Translations under genes and position numbers: made by a program
Notes under the pieces: generated by a model
The model's database searches: none
What the model saw: the letters and a program-made list of their open reading frames with translations, nothing else
What the model was told of the DNA's origin: nothing
Source: Tenacibaculum sp. MAR_2010_89
GTDB taxonomy: Bacteria > Bacteroidota > Bacteroidia > Flavobacteriales > Flavobacteriaceae
Direction of reading: 5' to 3'
DNA: 64,000 nt
Assembly: GCF_900105985.1 (NCBI RefSeq)
Contig: NZ_FNUB01000005.1
Coordinates: 2,418,001-2,482,000 of the forward strand
Shown: in pieces, positions 52,677-61,400 of the stretch
How the letters are laid out: each line of letters begins with the position of its first letter
How positions within the stretch are numbered: position 1 is the first letter of the stretch

Positions 52677-53738
52677 TTATAATTGTTCTCTATATTTTGA
52701 TGGTGTAACTCCAACTACTCGTTTGAAATAAGTATAAAATGTTGATTTAGAATTGAATCCTGATTCTTTTCCTATTGCATCTAAAGTATACTTAGTATTA
52801 GAGCTAATTATTTGTTTTGCTTCTTCGACTCTGTATTCATTCACAAAATTTGAAAAACTTTTCCCTATACTATCATTCAAAAGCTGTGATAATTGATGTG
52901 TAGAAATAGAAAGTTCATTTGCGATATCAGAAGATTTTAAATTAGGATTTTTAAAAGGTTTTTTAGCATCCATGAATTCCTTAAGTTGAACTATTAATGG
53001 ATTAGTTATTAAGCTATCCATTTTTTTATTCAAGTATTTCTTTTCAATGTAAAAAACCTGTTCCCTTTCTTTCTTTTTAAACAAAAAGAAAATAAAAAAA
53101 GAGTAAAAAATAGCTGAAAAAACAATTGAACCTACCACAAAATAGGTGAAACTAATCCAAAAATAAATACACCATAAAAGAAATATCGAGGTTAATAATA
53201 AAGATAACCACCAATTTTTAACAGTGATTTTTTCTTTTCCAAATTCACTATTTTTTATAGTTAAATAAACTACTTTAATTGAGAGTAATAAATAAATTAA
53301 CCATTGAATATTTATTCCCTTTAAAATATATTTTTTATAAAAAATTGGATCCGTTCTAAATGGATATACAATATGCATTATAATAGCAACAGCAACCCAA
53401 AATAAAATATGATGCTTCCAAAATGAAAGTATCTTATTTTCTCTATTGGTAATTGATAGAACATATAAGAATAAAAAAGGACCAATAAAAAGAAAAGAAA
53501 CGGGCCCAAATTTAGAATATGCATTTGGAGTTATATCACTAAAAAAATAAATTAATGAACGAAAAGCCCGTTCACTTAAGAAAAAAAGAAAAAATCCAAA
53601 TAACTTATTAGATAATCTCTTTGATTTTTTATAGAAAATAAAATATAAGCTGACAAAAAAGCTGTTAAAAACACCTATAGCTCCAAAAAAGAATAAAAAA
53701 AGTGATGAAAAAGCCATTATTATAATTGTTAGTATCAA
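52677..53738 (-). CDS. AraC-family regulator with N-terminal membrane domain
   Basis: A 353-residue regulator with about seven hydrophobic helices over residues 1-225, then a C-terminal AraC domain (LKSSDIANELSISTHQLSQLL, YTLDAIGKESGFNSKSTFYTYF and VGVTPSKYR). It is the same architecture as the 28732-29850 protein and stands 98 bp upstream of an exported S41 peptidase in the same orientation. Membrane-anchored AraC proteins probably sense an extracytoplasmic signal; the ligand is unknown. Confidence 0.85.
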   Translation of the reverse strand: MILTIIIMAFSSLFLFFFGAIGVFNSFFVSLYFIFYKKSKRLSNKLFGFFLFFLSERAFRSLIYFFSDITPNAYSKFGPVSFLFIGPFLFLYVLSITNRENKILSFWKHHILFWVAVAIIMHIVYPFRTDPIFYKKYILKGINIQWLIYLLLSIKVVYLTIKNSEFGKEKITVKNWWLSLLLTSIFLLWCIYFWISFTYFVVGSIVFSAIFYSFFIFFLFKKKEREQVFYIEKKYLNKKMDSLITNPLIVQLKEFMDAKKPFKNPNLKSSDIANELSISTHQLSQLLNDSIGKSFSNFVNEYRVEEAKQIISSNTKYTLDAIGKESGFNSKSTFYTYFKRVVGVTPSKYREQL

Positions 53739-53859
53739 ATATATAAACTTGATATTACTAATTTATCACTTATTTTTTTACATATTAACAATTATAAACA
53801 ACAAAACTTTTACAAAAAATATTGTAAAAGTGTAATGTTGTTTTGTATAATTTTAGAGC

Positions 53860-54318
53860 TTATATTTTTTTAACGCGAACAGCATTCATTCCTTTCATAC
53901 CTTTTTCTAATTCGAAAGAAACTTTATCATTTTCAGTTATTTCATCAATTAAACCACTAACGTGCGTAAAATATTTTTGCTGATCTAATGAATCTATAAT
54001 AAACCCAAAACCTTTAGAAGAATCAAAAAATGATACTTTTCCTTTTCTAACAGGATCAATATCTTCTTTATCAATATCTAATGTTTTAGGTATGCTAATT
54101 TGTATGCTTTCTGCATCAACTTGAACCCTTTGTGCAGGATCTGGTGGTGTATCTGTAAGATTACCATAAATATCTACATAGGCAAATTCAATTCCTTTTT
54201 TGTCACTCTCCTTAGCTTCAGCTTTTCGAGCTTCCATCTTCTTTCTCTTATCTTCTCGTTTTTTTAAACGTTTCTTTTCTTTTTCAGCTTTGTTAAATGT
54301 CTGTTGCGATTTTGCCAT
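53860..54318 (-). CDS. Cold-shock-domain protein with basic N-terminal extension
   Basis: A 152-residue nucleic-acid-binding protein. The cold-shock domain occupies residues 90-152: KGKVSFFDSSKGFGFI has the RNP1-type aromatics (GFGFI), followed by KYFTHVSGLI and the terminal GMNAVRVKKI. The first 45 residues are strongly basic and helical (KEKKRLKKREDKRKKMEARK), probably an RNA-binding arm. This two-part layout is common in Flavobacteriia. It is monocistronic and probably an RNA chaperone. Confidence 0.88.
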   Translation of the reverse strand: MAKSQQTFNKAEKEKKRLKKREDKRKKMEARKAEAKESDKKGIEFAYVDIYGNLTDTPPDPAQRVQVDAESIQISIPKTLDIDKEDIDPVRKGKVSFFDSSKGFGFIIDSLDQQKYFTHVSGLIDEITENDKVSFELEKGMKGMNAVRVKKI

Positions 54319-54616
54319 TTATTATTTTTAAATTAAATTTCTGTACTACTTATTTATTTAAACAACATTAAAAACAGACTAGAAGTAGTACTTTTTTAAA
54401 GTTATTTATTTTATTTTGACAAGCTATAAATGCTTAGTTTAGAGTTCTTTTGTAGTTGATATTGATAAAAAGATATATTAACTTTTTAATACTAAAGAAT
54501 GTTGTTTTCTTGGGTAAACTACGAATCTGCTTTTGCAAATATACGAATAAATGTACTTTTATGTTTATTTTTTCTGTATCACTACTTAATATACTTATTA
54601 AAATTATAAATTTTCA
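54319..54616. other. Gene-free interval upstream of the cold-shock gene
   Basis: About 300 bp of AT-rich DNA that must hold the cold-shock gene promoter and 5' leader. A leader of this length would fit cold-shock mRNAs, which often have long structured leaders, but I see no defined element. Confidence 0.4.
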
Positions 54617-54652
54617 TAAAAAAAAACTCATCTGAATCAGATGAGTTTTTTA
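54617..54652 (-). terminator. Terminator after the FKBP gene
   Basis: ACTCATCTGA-A-TCAGATGAGT (54626-54646) is a near-perfect hairpin; on the minus strand it is followed by a run of nine T, 5 bp after the FKBP stop region. Confidence 0.85.
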
Positions 54653-54656
54653 TTTT

Positions 54657-55568
54657 TTATTCTTTAGAGTATCGTATACTTCTATTTAAATAATCTGGTA
54701 TTGTAGGATTATTTGGATCACTAAAATCATTTCTAGGATCACCATCCTTATTTTTATCTTCATATTTAGTTAAAATACCATCACCATCATCATCTACATC
54801 TAAATAATTAGCTACTCCATCCTTATCCGTATCATCATTTTTTGGATTTCCATCTCCATCTGGATCTTCAAAAATAGAAGCAACAGTGTCATTATCTTGA
54901 TCAGTATTTTCTACAGTATCCCATAGTTCAATATAAAATAATAAAACTGAATTTGCTGGAATTCCTGGTCTACTTATATTTCTATACGCTAACCCTGAAG
55001 GGATAAATAAAACTCCTTTACCTCCTTTATCATATGTTATTGGTCCATTAGTTACAGTTTTATTTTCTCCTCCTTTGAAACTAGGGAAACTATGAGTCCA
55101 TCCAGTTATTACGTTAGCTAGTGAAAACCATGTTGTATTGTTATCGAATTCACTACCTAAAGTTTTCTCTCCTAATATTCTTCTTCCTTTATATCTAGAG
55201 TAAACTGAGTCCATGATTGTTGGAAAACCTTTTTTTCTAAGTAAGTTTCCAGCACTGTTATATACAGGAGTACCATCACCAACAGTAATTACATAATAAT
55301 ATAACTTATAATTTATATCATTCTCTTTTATCTCTTTTGTTACTAACTTAGAATCATCAAAAAGTGCTGTTTCTCCAGATTTTAAAGGTTCTACAGCATC
55401 AGTAGTTACATTATAATAATTGTTTTTCAAAAACTTTACTATTGTGTCATTATCCATCTTCTCTTGTGCTGCATGATCAAAGACTTCAACACTAGAACCA
55501 CTATCTCCACATGAATATAATACAATACTAGCTACAAGTATGTAAAAAAAATATTTAATTTTTATCAT
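54657..55568 (-). CDS. FKBP-type peptidyl-prolyl isomerase lipoprotein with calcium-type repeats
   Basis: A 303-residue exported lipoprotein (lipobox IVLYSC, Cys20). Residues about 100-215 form an FKBP domain (GWTHSFPSFKGGE, then GGKGVLFIPSGLAYRN and SVLLFYIELWD). Residues 222-290 are aspartate-rich thrombospondin type-3-like repeats (DPDGDGNPKNDDTDKDGVAN, then DVDDDGDGI), which bind calcium in other proteins. It is probably an outer-membrane-associated folding factor; similar FKBP lipoproteins occur in Flavobacteriia, where one (GldI) serves gliding, though the homology here is not strong enough to assign that. Confidence 0.85.
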   Translation of the reverse strand: MIKIKYFFYILVASIVLYSCGDSGSSVEVFDHAAQEKMDNDTIVKFLKNNYYNVTTDAVEPLKSGETALFDDSKLVTKEIKENDINYKLYYYVITVGDGTPVYNSAGNLLRKKGFPTIMDSVYSRYKGRRILGEKTLGSEFDNNTTWFSLANVITGWTHSFPSFKGGENKTVTNGPITYDKGGKGVLFIPSGLAYRNISRPGIPANSVLLFYIELWDTVENTDQDNDTVASIFEDPDGDGNPKNDDTDKDGVANYLDVDDDGDGILTKYEDKNKDGDPRNDFSDPNNPTIPDYLNRSIRYSKE

Positions 55569-55583
55569 TTAATCTTAAGAATT

Positions 55584-55615
55584 TTGATTCGCAATTTACC
55601 ATTTTTATACCTTTG
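55584..55615 (+). promoter_or_regulatory. Promoter of the Hsp15-like gene
   Basis: TTG (55584-55586), 21 bp, TACCTTTG (55608-55615): a full match to the Bacteroidota -33/-7 consensus, 33 bp before the ATG at 55649. Confidence 0.6.
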
Positions 55616-55648
55616 TAAAAAATGAATTAATAATTTTTAACTTTTTAT

Positions 55649-56020
55649 ATGAGAATTGATAAATATTTGTGGTGTATTAGATTTTTTAAAACACGTAGTA
55701 TAGCCACAGATGCTTGTAAAAAAGGGCATATAAAAATAAATGGTACTAATTTAAAACCATCTAAAGAAATATTTGGAAATGAAGAAATAGTGGTAAGAAA
55801 AAATCAAATTAACTATAAAATTAAGGTTTTAGACATTCCTCCAAGTAGAGTTGGTGCTAAATTAGTTGATTTATACCGTAAAGATTTAACTCCAAAAGAA
55901 GAATTTGAAAAAACTGAACTCTTGAAATACGCTAAAGATTATTATAGAAAAAAAGGCACTGGTCGACCAACAAAAAAAGATCGAAGAGATATTGACGATT
56001 ATAACGATGGTAATGAATAA
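55649..56020 (+). CDS. hslR: S4-domain RNA-binding protein (Hsp15/HslR-like)
   Basis: A 123-residue protein with an S4 domain in the first 60 residues: MRIDKYLWCIRFFKTRSIAT, then CKKGHIKINGTNLKPSKEI. Hsp15 binds stalled 50S ribosomal subunits carrying nascent chains. The basic tail (YYRKKGTGRPTKKDRRDI) is usual. It starts from a clear promoter and is followed 25 bp later by a phosphoribosyltransferase gene, probably in the same operon. Confidence 0.87.
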   Translation: MRIDKYLWCIRFFKTRSIATDACKKGHIKINGTNLKPSKEIFGNEEIVVRKNQINYKIKVLDIPPSRVGAKLVDLYRKDLTPKEEFEKTELLKYAKDYYRKKGTGRPTKKDRRDIDDYNDGNE

Positions 56021-56045
56021 TAGTAGTTTTTATAAAAAATAAAAA

Positions 56046-56549
56046 ATGGAAACAAAAAATAATATTATACTTAATAATGTTCAAATTGAACAAAAAATAA
56101 AAAGAATTGCTTATCAAATATATGAGAGTAATAGTAATGAAAAAGAAATAGTTATTGCCGGAATTACACTAAACGGATTTCTTTTTGCTAAAAAACTAGC
56201 TACTGCCTTATCAAAAATTTCGTCTATTGAAGTGTTATTATGTGAAGTTTCTATTAATAAAAAGAAACCTATTAATTCAGTTACTACTTCTTTAACATCT
56301 AATGAATATAAAAATAAAGCATTAGTATTAGTTGATGATGTTTTAAACTCTGGTACTACTTTAATTTATGGTGTAAATCATTTTTTACAAGTTCCACTTA
56401 AAAGATTTAAAACTGCAGTTTTGGTGAATAGAAATCATAAAAAATACCCAGTTAAAGCAGATTTTAAAGGAATATCATTATCAACTTCAATAAAAGAACA
56501 TGTTGTTGTTGAATTTAAGGACAATGAAACTATAGCTTATTTAAGTTAA
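56046..56549 (+). CDS. Phosphoribosyltransferase (PyrR-like)
   Basis: A 167-residue type I phosphoribosyltransferase-fold protein. The PRPP-binding motif is LVLVDDVLNSGTTLIYG near residues 92-108, and IVIAGITLNGFLFAKKLA supplies the N-terminal flexible-loop region. It resembles PyrR-type attenuation protein/uracil PRTases, but the pyrimidine regulatory role is not shown since no pyr genes lie nearby. It follows hslR and overlaps the convergent aroK by 9 bp at its 3' end. Confidence 0.83.
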   Translation: METKNNIILNNVQIEQKIKRIAYQIYESNSNEKEIVIAGITLNGFLFAKKLATALSKISSIEVLLCEVSINKKKPINSVTTSLTSNEYKNKALVLVDDVLNSGTTLIYGVNHFLQVPLKRFKTAVLVNRNHKKYPVKADFKGISLSTSIKEHVVVEFKDNETIAYLS

Positions 56550-57059
56550 TAAGCTATAGATTTCGTTACATATTTCATCTATTTCTTTAGTATCAATAGC
56601 TATAGTGTGTTTTGCTTGGTTATAAAAATAACTACGTTCAAATAAATGTTTTGCTACAAACTCATTAAGATCTTCATTTTTAAGGTTTGCAACTAAGGGT
56701 CTTTGCTCTTTCTCACTTTTCAGCCTGTTAATAATAGTACTTATACTAGCTCTTAAGTAAAAAGAAATCGTGTTTTTTGATTTTGTAATTAAGTCCATGT
56801 TATTTCCATAGCAAGGAGTGCCCCCACCTAATGACAACACAAAGTTATCTTCTGCTTCTACTAATTCTTTGAGGTATTCATTTTCTTTTTTTCTAAAATA
56901 AATTTCTCCCTTACTTTGAAATATTTCTGAAACCGTTTTATTTTCTTTTTTTTCTATGTAATCATCTAAGTCAATAAATGGCAAATCGTACTTTTTTGCC
57001 ACTATTTTACCTATGGTAGACTTTCCACTAGCCATATAACCTAAAAAAAATATTCTCAT
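56541..57059 (-). CDS. aroK: Shikimate kinase
   Basis: A 172-residue cytoplasmic kinase phosphorylating shikimate in the aromatic amino-acid pathway. The P-loop GYMASGKST is at residues 7-15, the shikimate-binding DLDDYIE near 31-37 and SLGGGTPC near 78-85; the lid arginine lies in EKEQRPLVANL. Length is normal. It is convergent with the phosphoribosyltransferase gene (9 bp overlap) and divergent from the tRNA genes. Confidence 0.93.
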   Translation of the reverse strand: MRIFFLGYMASGKSTIGKIVAKKYDLPFIDLDDYIEKKENKTVSEIFQSKGEIYFRKKENEYLKELVEAEDNFVLSLGGGTPCYGNNMDLITKSKNTISFYLRASISTIINRLKSEKEQRPLVANLKNEDLNEFVAKHLFERSYFYNQAKHTIAIDTKEIDEICNEIYSLLT

Positions 57060-57115
57060 GATTATTGAAAATTAATATGTTACAAATATCTGTAAAAAAA
57101 ACTTAAAAAAAGGTT

Positions 57116-57144
57116 TTGCGATTTAAAAAACCATTGTATATTTG
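57116..57144 (+). promoter_or_regulatory. tRNA operon promoter
   Basis: TTG (57116-57118), 18 bp, TATATTTG (57137-57144), followed by a 24-bp leader to tRNA-Lys. Confidence 0.55.
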
Positions 57145-57168
57145 CAACCGCTTTCAGAAGCAAACAAT

Positions 57169-57241
57169 GACCTGGTAGCTCAGTTGGTAGAGCATCTCCC
57201 TTTTAAGGAGAGGGTCCTGGGTTCGAGCCCCAGCCCGGTCA
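57169..57241 (+). tRNA. tRNA-Lys (anticodon TTT)
   Basis: A complete cloverleaf of 73 nt: D-arm GCTC...GAGC, anticodon stem TCTCC/GGAGA with loop CTTTTAA (anticodon TTT), T-arm CTGGG-TTCGAGC-CCCAG and discriminator A. CCA is not encoded. The acceptor stem GACCTGG/CCCGGTC has one mismatch (T at position 5 opposite C at 68). Confidence 0.95.
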
Positions 57242-57246
57242 CAAAA

Positions 57247-57271
57247 AAGTTAAGCAATTTGCTTAACTTTT
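57247..57271 (+). terminator. Hairpin between the tRNA genes
   Basis: AAGTTAAGCA pairs with TGCTTAACTT around a 3-nt loop, then a T-run. It may be a terminator or a processing hairpin of the two-tRNA transcript. Confidence 0.6.
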
Positions 57272-57280
57272 TTAGTTTAA

Positions 57281-57364
57281 GCACGTATGGCGGAATTGGT
57301 AGACGCGCAGGCTTGAGGGGCTTGTGTTCGTAAGAACGTGCAAGTTCGACTCTTGTTACGTGCA
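57281..57364 (+). tRNA. tRNA-Leu (anticodon GAG)
   Basis: A class II tRNA of 84 nt: acceptor GCACGTA/TACGTGC, anticodon stem CAGGC/GCTTG with loop TTGAGGG (anticodon GAG), long variable arm GTTC-GTAA-GAAC, T-arm GCAAG-TTCGACT-CTTGT, discriminator A. CCA is not encoded. Confidence 0.95.
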
Positions 57365-57374
57365 CAATAAAAAA

Positions 57375-57402
57375 GACATCAAAATTTATTTGGTGTCTTT
57401 TT
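57375..57402 (+). terminator. Terminator after tRNA-Leu
   Basis: GACATCAAA (57375-57383) pairs with TTTGGTGTC (57389-57397), one wobble pair, followed by a T-run. Confidence 0.8.
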
Positions 57403-57565
57403 ATATTAAAATCAATGCTTTTTTAAATTTAATTTTCTTAAATCAAACAGTTACTTTTTAGATTTATTTTTGTCCCTTGACGTTTTTCAATTAAAAAAAC
57501 AGCTACTCGTCTCAATTTCACAGATTATTAACGTTATAAACTCCATTTATTCTTATTTTCGCAAT

Positions 57566-58375
57566 ATGCAAAAAAGACATTTTATTACATTATTCTTATT
57601 GTTTTTATCATTTATAGCAATAGCTCAAAATACTCCTAACGATAAACTAAAAGGGCAAATTATAGATACTGAGTCGAAAAAATCATTAAGTGCCGCACAT
57701 ATTTTAAATCTTAATACAGTAATTGGTACAATTACAAATGAAAAAGGTTTATTTGAACTTACGGCTAAAGCAAATGATACTGTTTTAGTTTCATTTTTAG
57801 GGTACTCATCTATAAAGCTAAAAGTTACTAATGATTTACTAAAAGGGAATGAAGTAATTATTTCATTAACTGAAAAAGCTGAGGAAGTAAAAGAAATAGT
57901 TATAAAATCTACTAAACTAATTGGAGTTTTAGAAGTAGATGTTAAACAAGTTCCGAAAGATAAATTTACAAGAATACACATTAATGGAATATCACAAACC
58001 TATGAAGTTGGTCGTCCTAAAAAAATAAGCTCTCCGTTAGCAAAATTATTAAACCCAGTAGATCTAGTTTATAATTTATTTGGAAAAAAACCTAAACAAT
58101 TAAAAAAGCTTCAAAAACTTAAAAAAGAAGATGGCTTACGTAAAATGTTAGCTGGGAAATTTGATAGAGAAGTAATGATGGAATACTTAGAGATGGATCG
58201 ATCAGAGTTAAATAAATTACTTTCTGACTGTGATTATTCTGAGTATTTTATAAAAAAAGCAAGTGATTTACAATTAATTGAAGCTGTTTTAAATTGTTAC
58301 GAAAATTATAAAGCCCTTAAAAAAGGTAAGATAGAAAGAAATAGAATACCTGAAAAAACAGATTTAAAGCAGTAA
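57566..58375 (+). CDS. Exported carboxypeptidase-like regulatory-domain protein
   Basis: A 269-residue secreted protein. From the ATG at 57566 it has a clean signal peptide (MQKRHFITLFLLFLSFIAIA); a TTG 96 bp upstream would add a non-signal extension and is less likely. Residues 30-110 form a CarboxypepD_reg-like beta-sandwich (LKGQIIDTESKKSLSAAHIL, then GTITNEKGLFEL and VLVSFLGYSSIKL), the same domain found at the N-termini of SusC/TonB receptors. The last 150 residues are charged and helical without a known motif. No TonB barrel follows, so it is a free-standing protein. Function unknown. A terminator overlaps its stop codon. Confidence 0.8.
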   Translation: MQKRHFITLFLLFLSFIAIAQNTPNDKLKGQIIDTESKKSLSAAHILNLNTVIGTITNEKGLFELTAKANDTVLVSFLGYSSIKLKVTNDLLKGNEVIISLTEKAEEVKEIVIKSTKLIGVLEVDVKQVPKDKFTRIHINGISQTYEVGRPKKISSPLAKLLNPVDLVYNLFGKKPKQLKKLQKLKKEDGLRKMLAGKFDREVMMEYLEMDRSELNKLLSDCDYSEYFIKKASDLQLIEAVLNCYENYKALKKGKIERNRIPEKTDLKQ

Positions 58376-58393
58376 AATTTTACTGCTTTTTTT
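58366..58393 (+). terminator. Terminator overlapping the stop codon
   Basis: AAAGCAGTAAAA pairs perfectly with TTTTACTGCTTT and is followed by more T to 58393. The TAA of the preceding gene lies in the left arm. Confidence 0.85.
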
Positions 58394-58461
58394 ATGTGCT
58401 TAATTCAGTTAAAAAAAGTAAATTTACGCCCTTTAAACACACACACAAATACAACTAGATA

Positions 58462-61400
58462 ATGATTCATTTCTTTGGAAACGTAAACGGTAAAATATTT
58501 GCTGTTCAAACAACAGAAGAATTAACTACAGAAACAACTTCAAAACTTACTTGGTTATTTGGCAACCAATCTAAAATAAACACGGCGTCTCTTGACGCCT
58601 TTTTTGTTGGTCCAAGAGCAGCTATGATTACTCCTTGGAGTACTAATGCTGTTGAAATTACTCAAAATATGGGGATAACTGGGATATTAAGAATAGAAGA
58701 ATTTGAAGCTGTTTCTCCTGATTTTTCAGATTTTGACCCTATGATTTCTCAAAAGTTCAATGGTTTACATCAAGAAACCTTTACTATTGATATTCAACCA
58801 GAACCAATAATAGAAATCGAAGATATTAATACCTATAATAAACAAGAAGGTTTAGCTTTAAGTTCTGAAGAAGTTGAGTACTTAGAAGGTGTAGCTGTTA
58901 AAATAGGAAGGAAATTAACGGATTCTGAGGTTTTCGGATTTTCGCAAGTAAATTCAGAACACTGTCGTCATAAAATATTCAATGGTACTTTTGTTATTGA
59001 TGGAGAAGAGATGCCTACTTCTTTATTTAAGTTAATTAAAGAAACATCAAAGCAACATCCTAATGACATTGTTTCAGCATATAAAGATAATGTAGCATTT
59101 GTAAAAGGGCCTAAAGTTGAACAATTTGCACCTAAAAGTGCTGACAAACCAGATTTTTATGAAACATCAGAATTCGATTCTGTAATTTCATTAAAAGCTG
59201 AAACTCATAACTTCCCTACTACAGTTGAGCCTTTTAACGGTGCTGCAACCGGAGCTGGTGGTGAAATTAGAGATAGATTAGCCGGAGGAAAAGGATCTTT
59301 ACCTTTAGCAGGAACTGCTGTTTATATGACTTCTTATTCTCGTTTAGAAGAAAATCGTCCATGGGAGCAAGCAATGGATGAGCGTAAATGGTTATATCAA
59401 ACTCCAATGGATATTTTAATCAAAGCATCTAATGGTGCTTCTGACTTTGGAAATAAATTTGGGCAACCATTAATTTGTGGTTCAGTATTAACTTTCGAAC
59501 ATGAAGAAGAAGCTCGAAAATTAGGGTTTGATAAAGTTATTATGCAAGCTGGAGGTATTGGATATGGAAAAAATGAGCAAGCATTAAAAGACACTCCTAA
59601 AGAAGGTGATAAAATAGTTATTCTTGGTGGTGAAAATTACCGTATAGGTATGGGAGGAGCAGCTGTTTCTTCTGCTGATACTGGTGAATTTGCTTCAGGA
59701 ATAGAATTAAACGCCGTACAACGTTCTAATCCTGAAATGCAAAAACGTGCAGCAAATGCTGTTCGTGGAATGGTTGAGAGTGATGAGAACTTTATTGTAT
59801 CAATTCACGATCATGGTGCTGGTGGGCATTTAAATTGTTTATCTGAATTAGTGGAAGATACTGGAGGTAAGATAGATTTAGATAAACTTCCTGTTGGTGA
59901 CCCTACCTTATCAAATAAAGAAATTATTGGTAATGAGTCTCAAGAACGTATGGGATTAGTTATTTCTGAAAAACATATAGAGACATTAAATAAAATAGCC
60001 GATCGCGAACGTTCTCCAATGTATACAGTTGGTGATGTTACTGGTAATGATCGTTTTACTTTTGAATCTAAAACTAATGGTAATAAACCAATGGATTTAG
60101 CTTTAGAAGACATGTTTGGTAGTTCTCCTAAAACAATTATGAATGATAAAACCATTATTCGTAATTATGAAGAATTAAATTATTCAAAAGAAAATTTCCA
60201 ATCTTATTTAACTCAAGTTTTACAATTAGAAGCTGTAGCCTGTAAAGATTGGTTAACTAACAAAGTAGACCGTTGTGTTGGTGGTAAAGTAGCTAAGCAA
60301 CAATGTGTTGGTTCTTTGCAAATCCCTTTAAACAATGTTGGTGTAATGGCCTTAGATTATAAAGGTAAAGAAGGAGTAGCAACTTCTATAGGTCATTCTC
60401 CTATTTCTGGGCTAATAAATCCAGAAGCTGGAAGTAAAAATTCAATAGCTGAAGCTTTAACAAATATAGTTTGGGCTCCACTTAAAGACGGCTTACAATC
60501 TGTTTCATTATCTGCAAACTGGATGTGGCCTTGTAAAAATGAAGGTGAAGATGCTCGTTTATATAAAGCTGTAAAAGCAATTTCTGAATTTTCTATTGAT
60601 TTAGGTATTAATGTTCCTACTGGGAAAGATTCTTTATCAATGAAACAGAAATACCCTAATGAAGAAGTAATTTCTCCAGGTACAGTTGTAATTTCTGCAG
60701 GTGCAAATTGTAATGATATTAGTAAAGTAGTTGAACCTGTTTTAAAACCAAACAAAGGAAATATTTACTATATTAACTTATCTCAAGACTCTTTTAAATT
60801 AGGGGGTAGTTCATTTGCTCAAGTTGTTAATAAAATAGGGAACTCCACTCCTACTATTACTAATAATGAATTCTTTAAGTCTACATTTAATGTTATTCAA
60901 AATTTAATTAAAGAAGGCAAAATTGTTGCAGGTCATGATGTAGCATCTGGTGGTTTAATAACTACATTGTTAGAATTGTGTTTTGCAAATGTTAATATTG
61001 GAGCTAATTTAGATGTATCATCTTTAAACGAAACTGATAGTATTAAACTTTTATTTTCTGAAAATTCAGGTATCGTATTTCAATCTATTGACTCTTCTGT
61101 AGAAAAAGTATTAGCTGAAAATAATATAGAGTTCTTTAATATTGGTTCAGTAACTGAATCTGATAGATTAAATATTAAAAATGGAACTGATGTTTTTGCT
61201 CTATCTATTTCTGAATTAAGAGATACTTGGTATAAAACATCATATTTATTAGATAATAAGCAAACTGCTAATGGCTTAGCTAAAAACCGTTTTGACAACT
61301 ATAAAAATCAACCATTACAATACACTTTCCCTAAATATTTTACAGGAAAACTTGAAGATGTTGTTGATTTAAAAAATAGTACAACAAAAAAACCTATAGC

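Noticed and set aside
57142..57365. Short frames on both strands across the tRNA genes
   Set aside because: They are chance frames through tRNA-Lys and tRNA-Leu.
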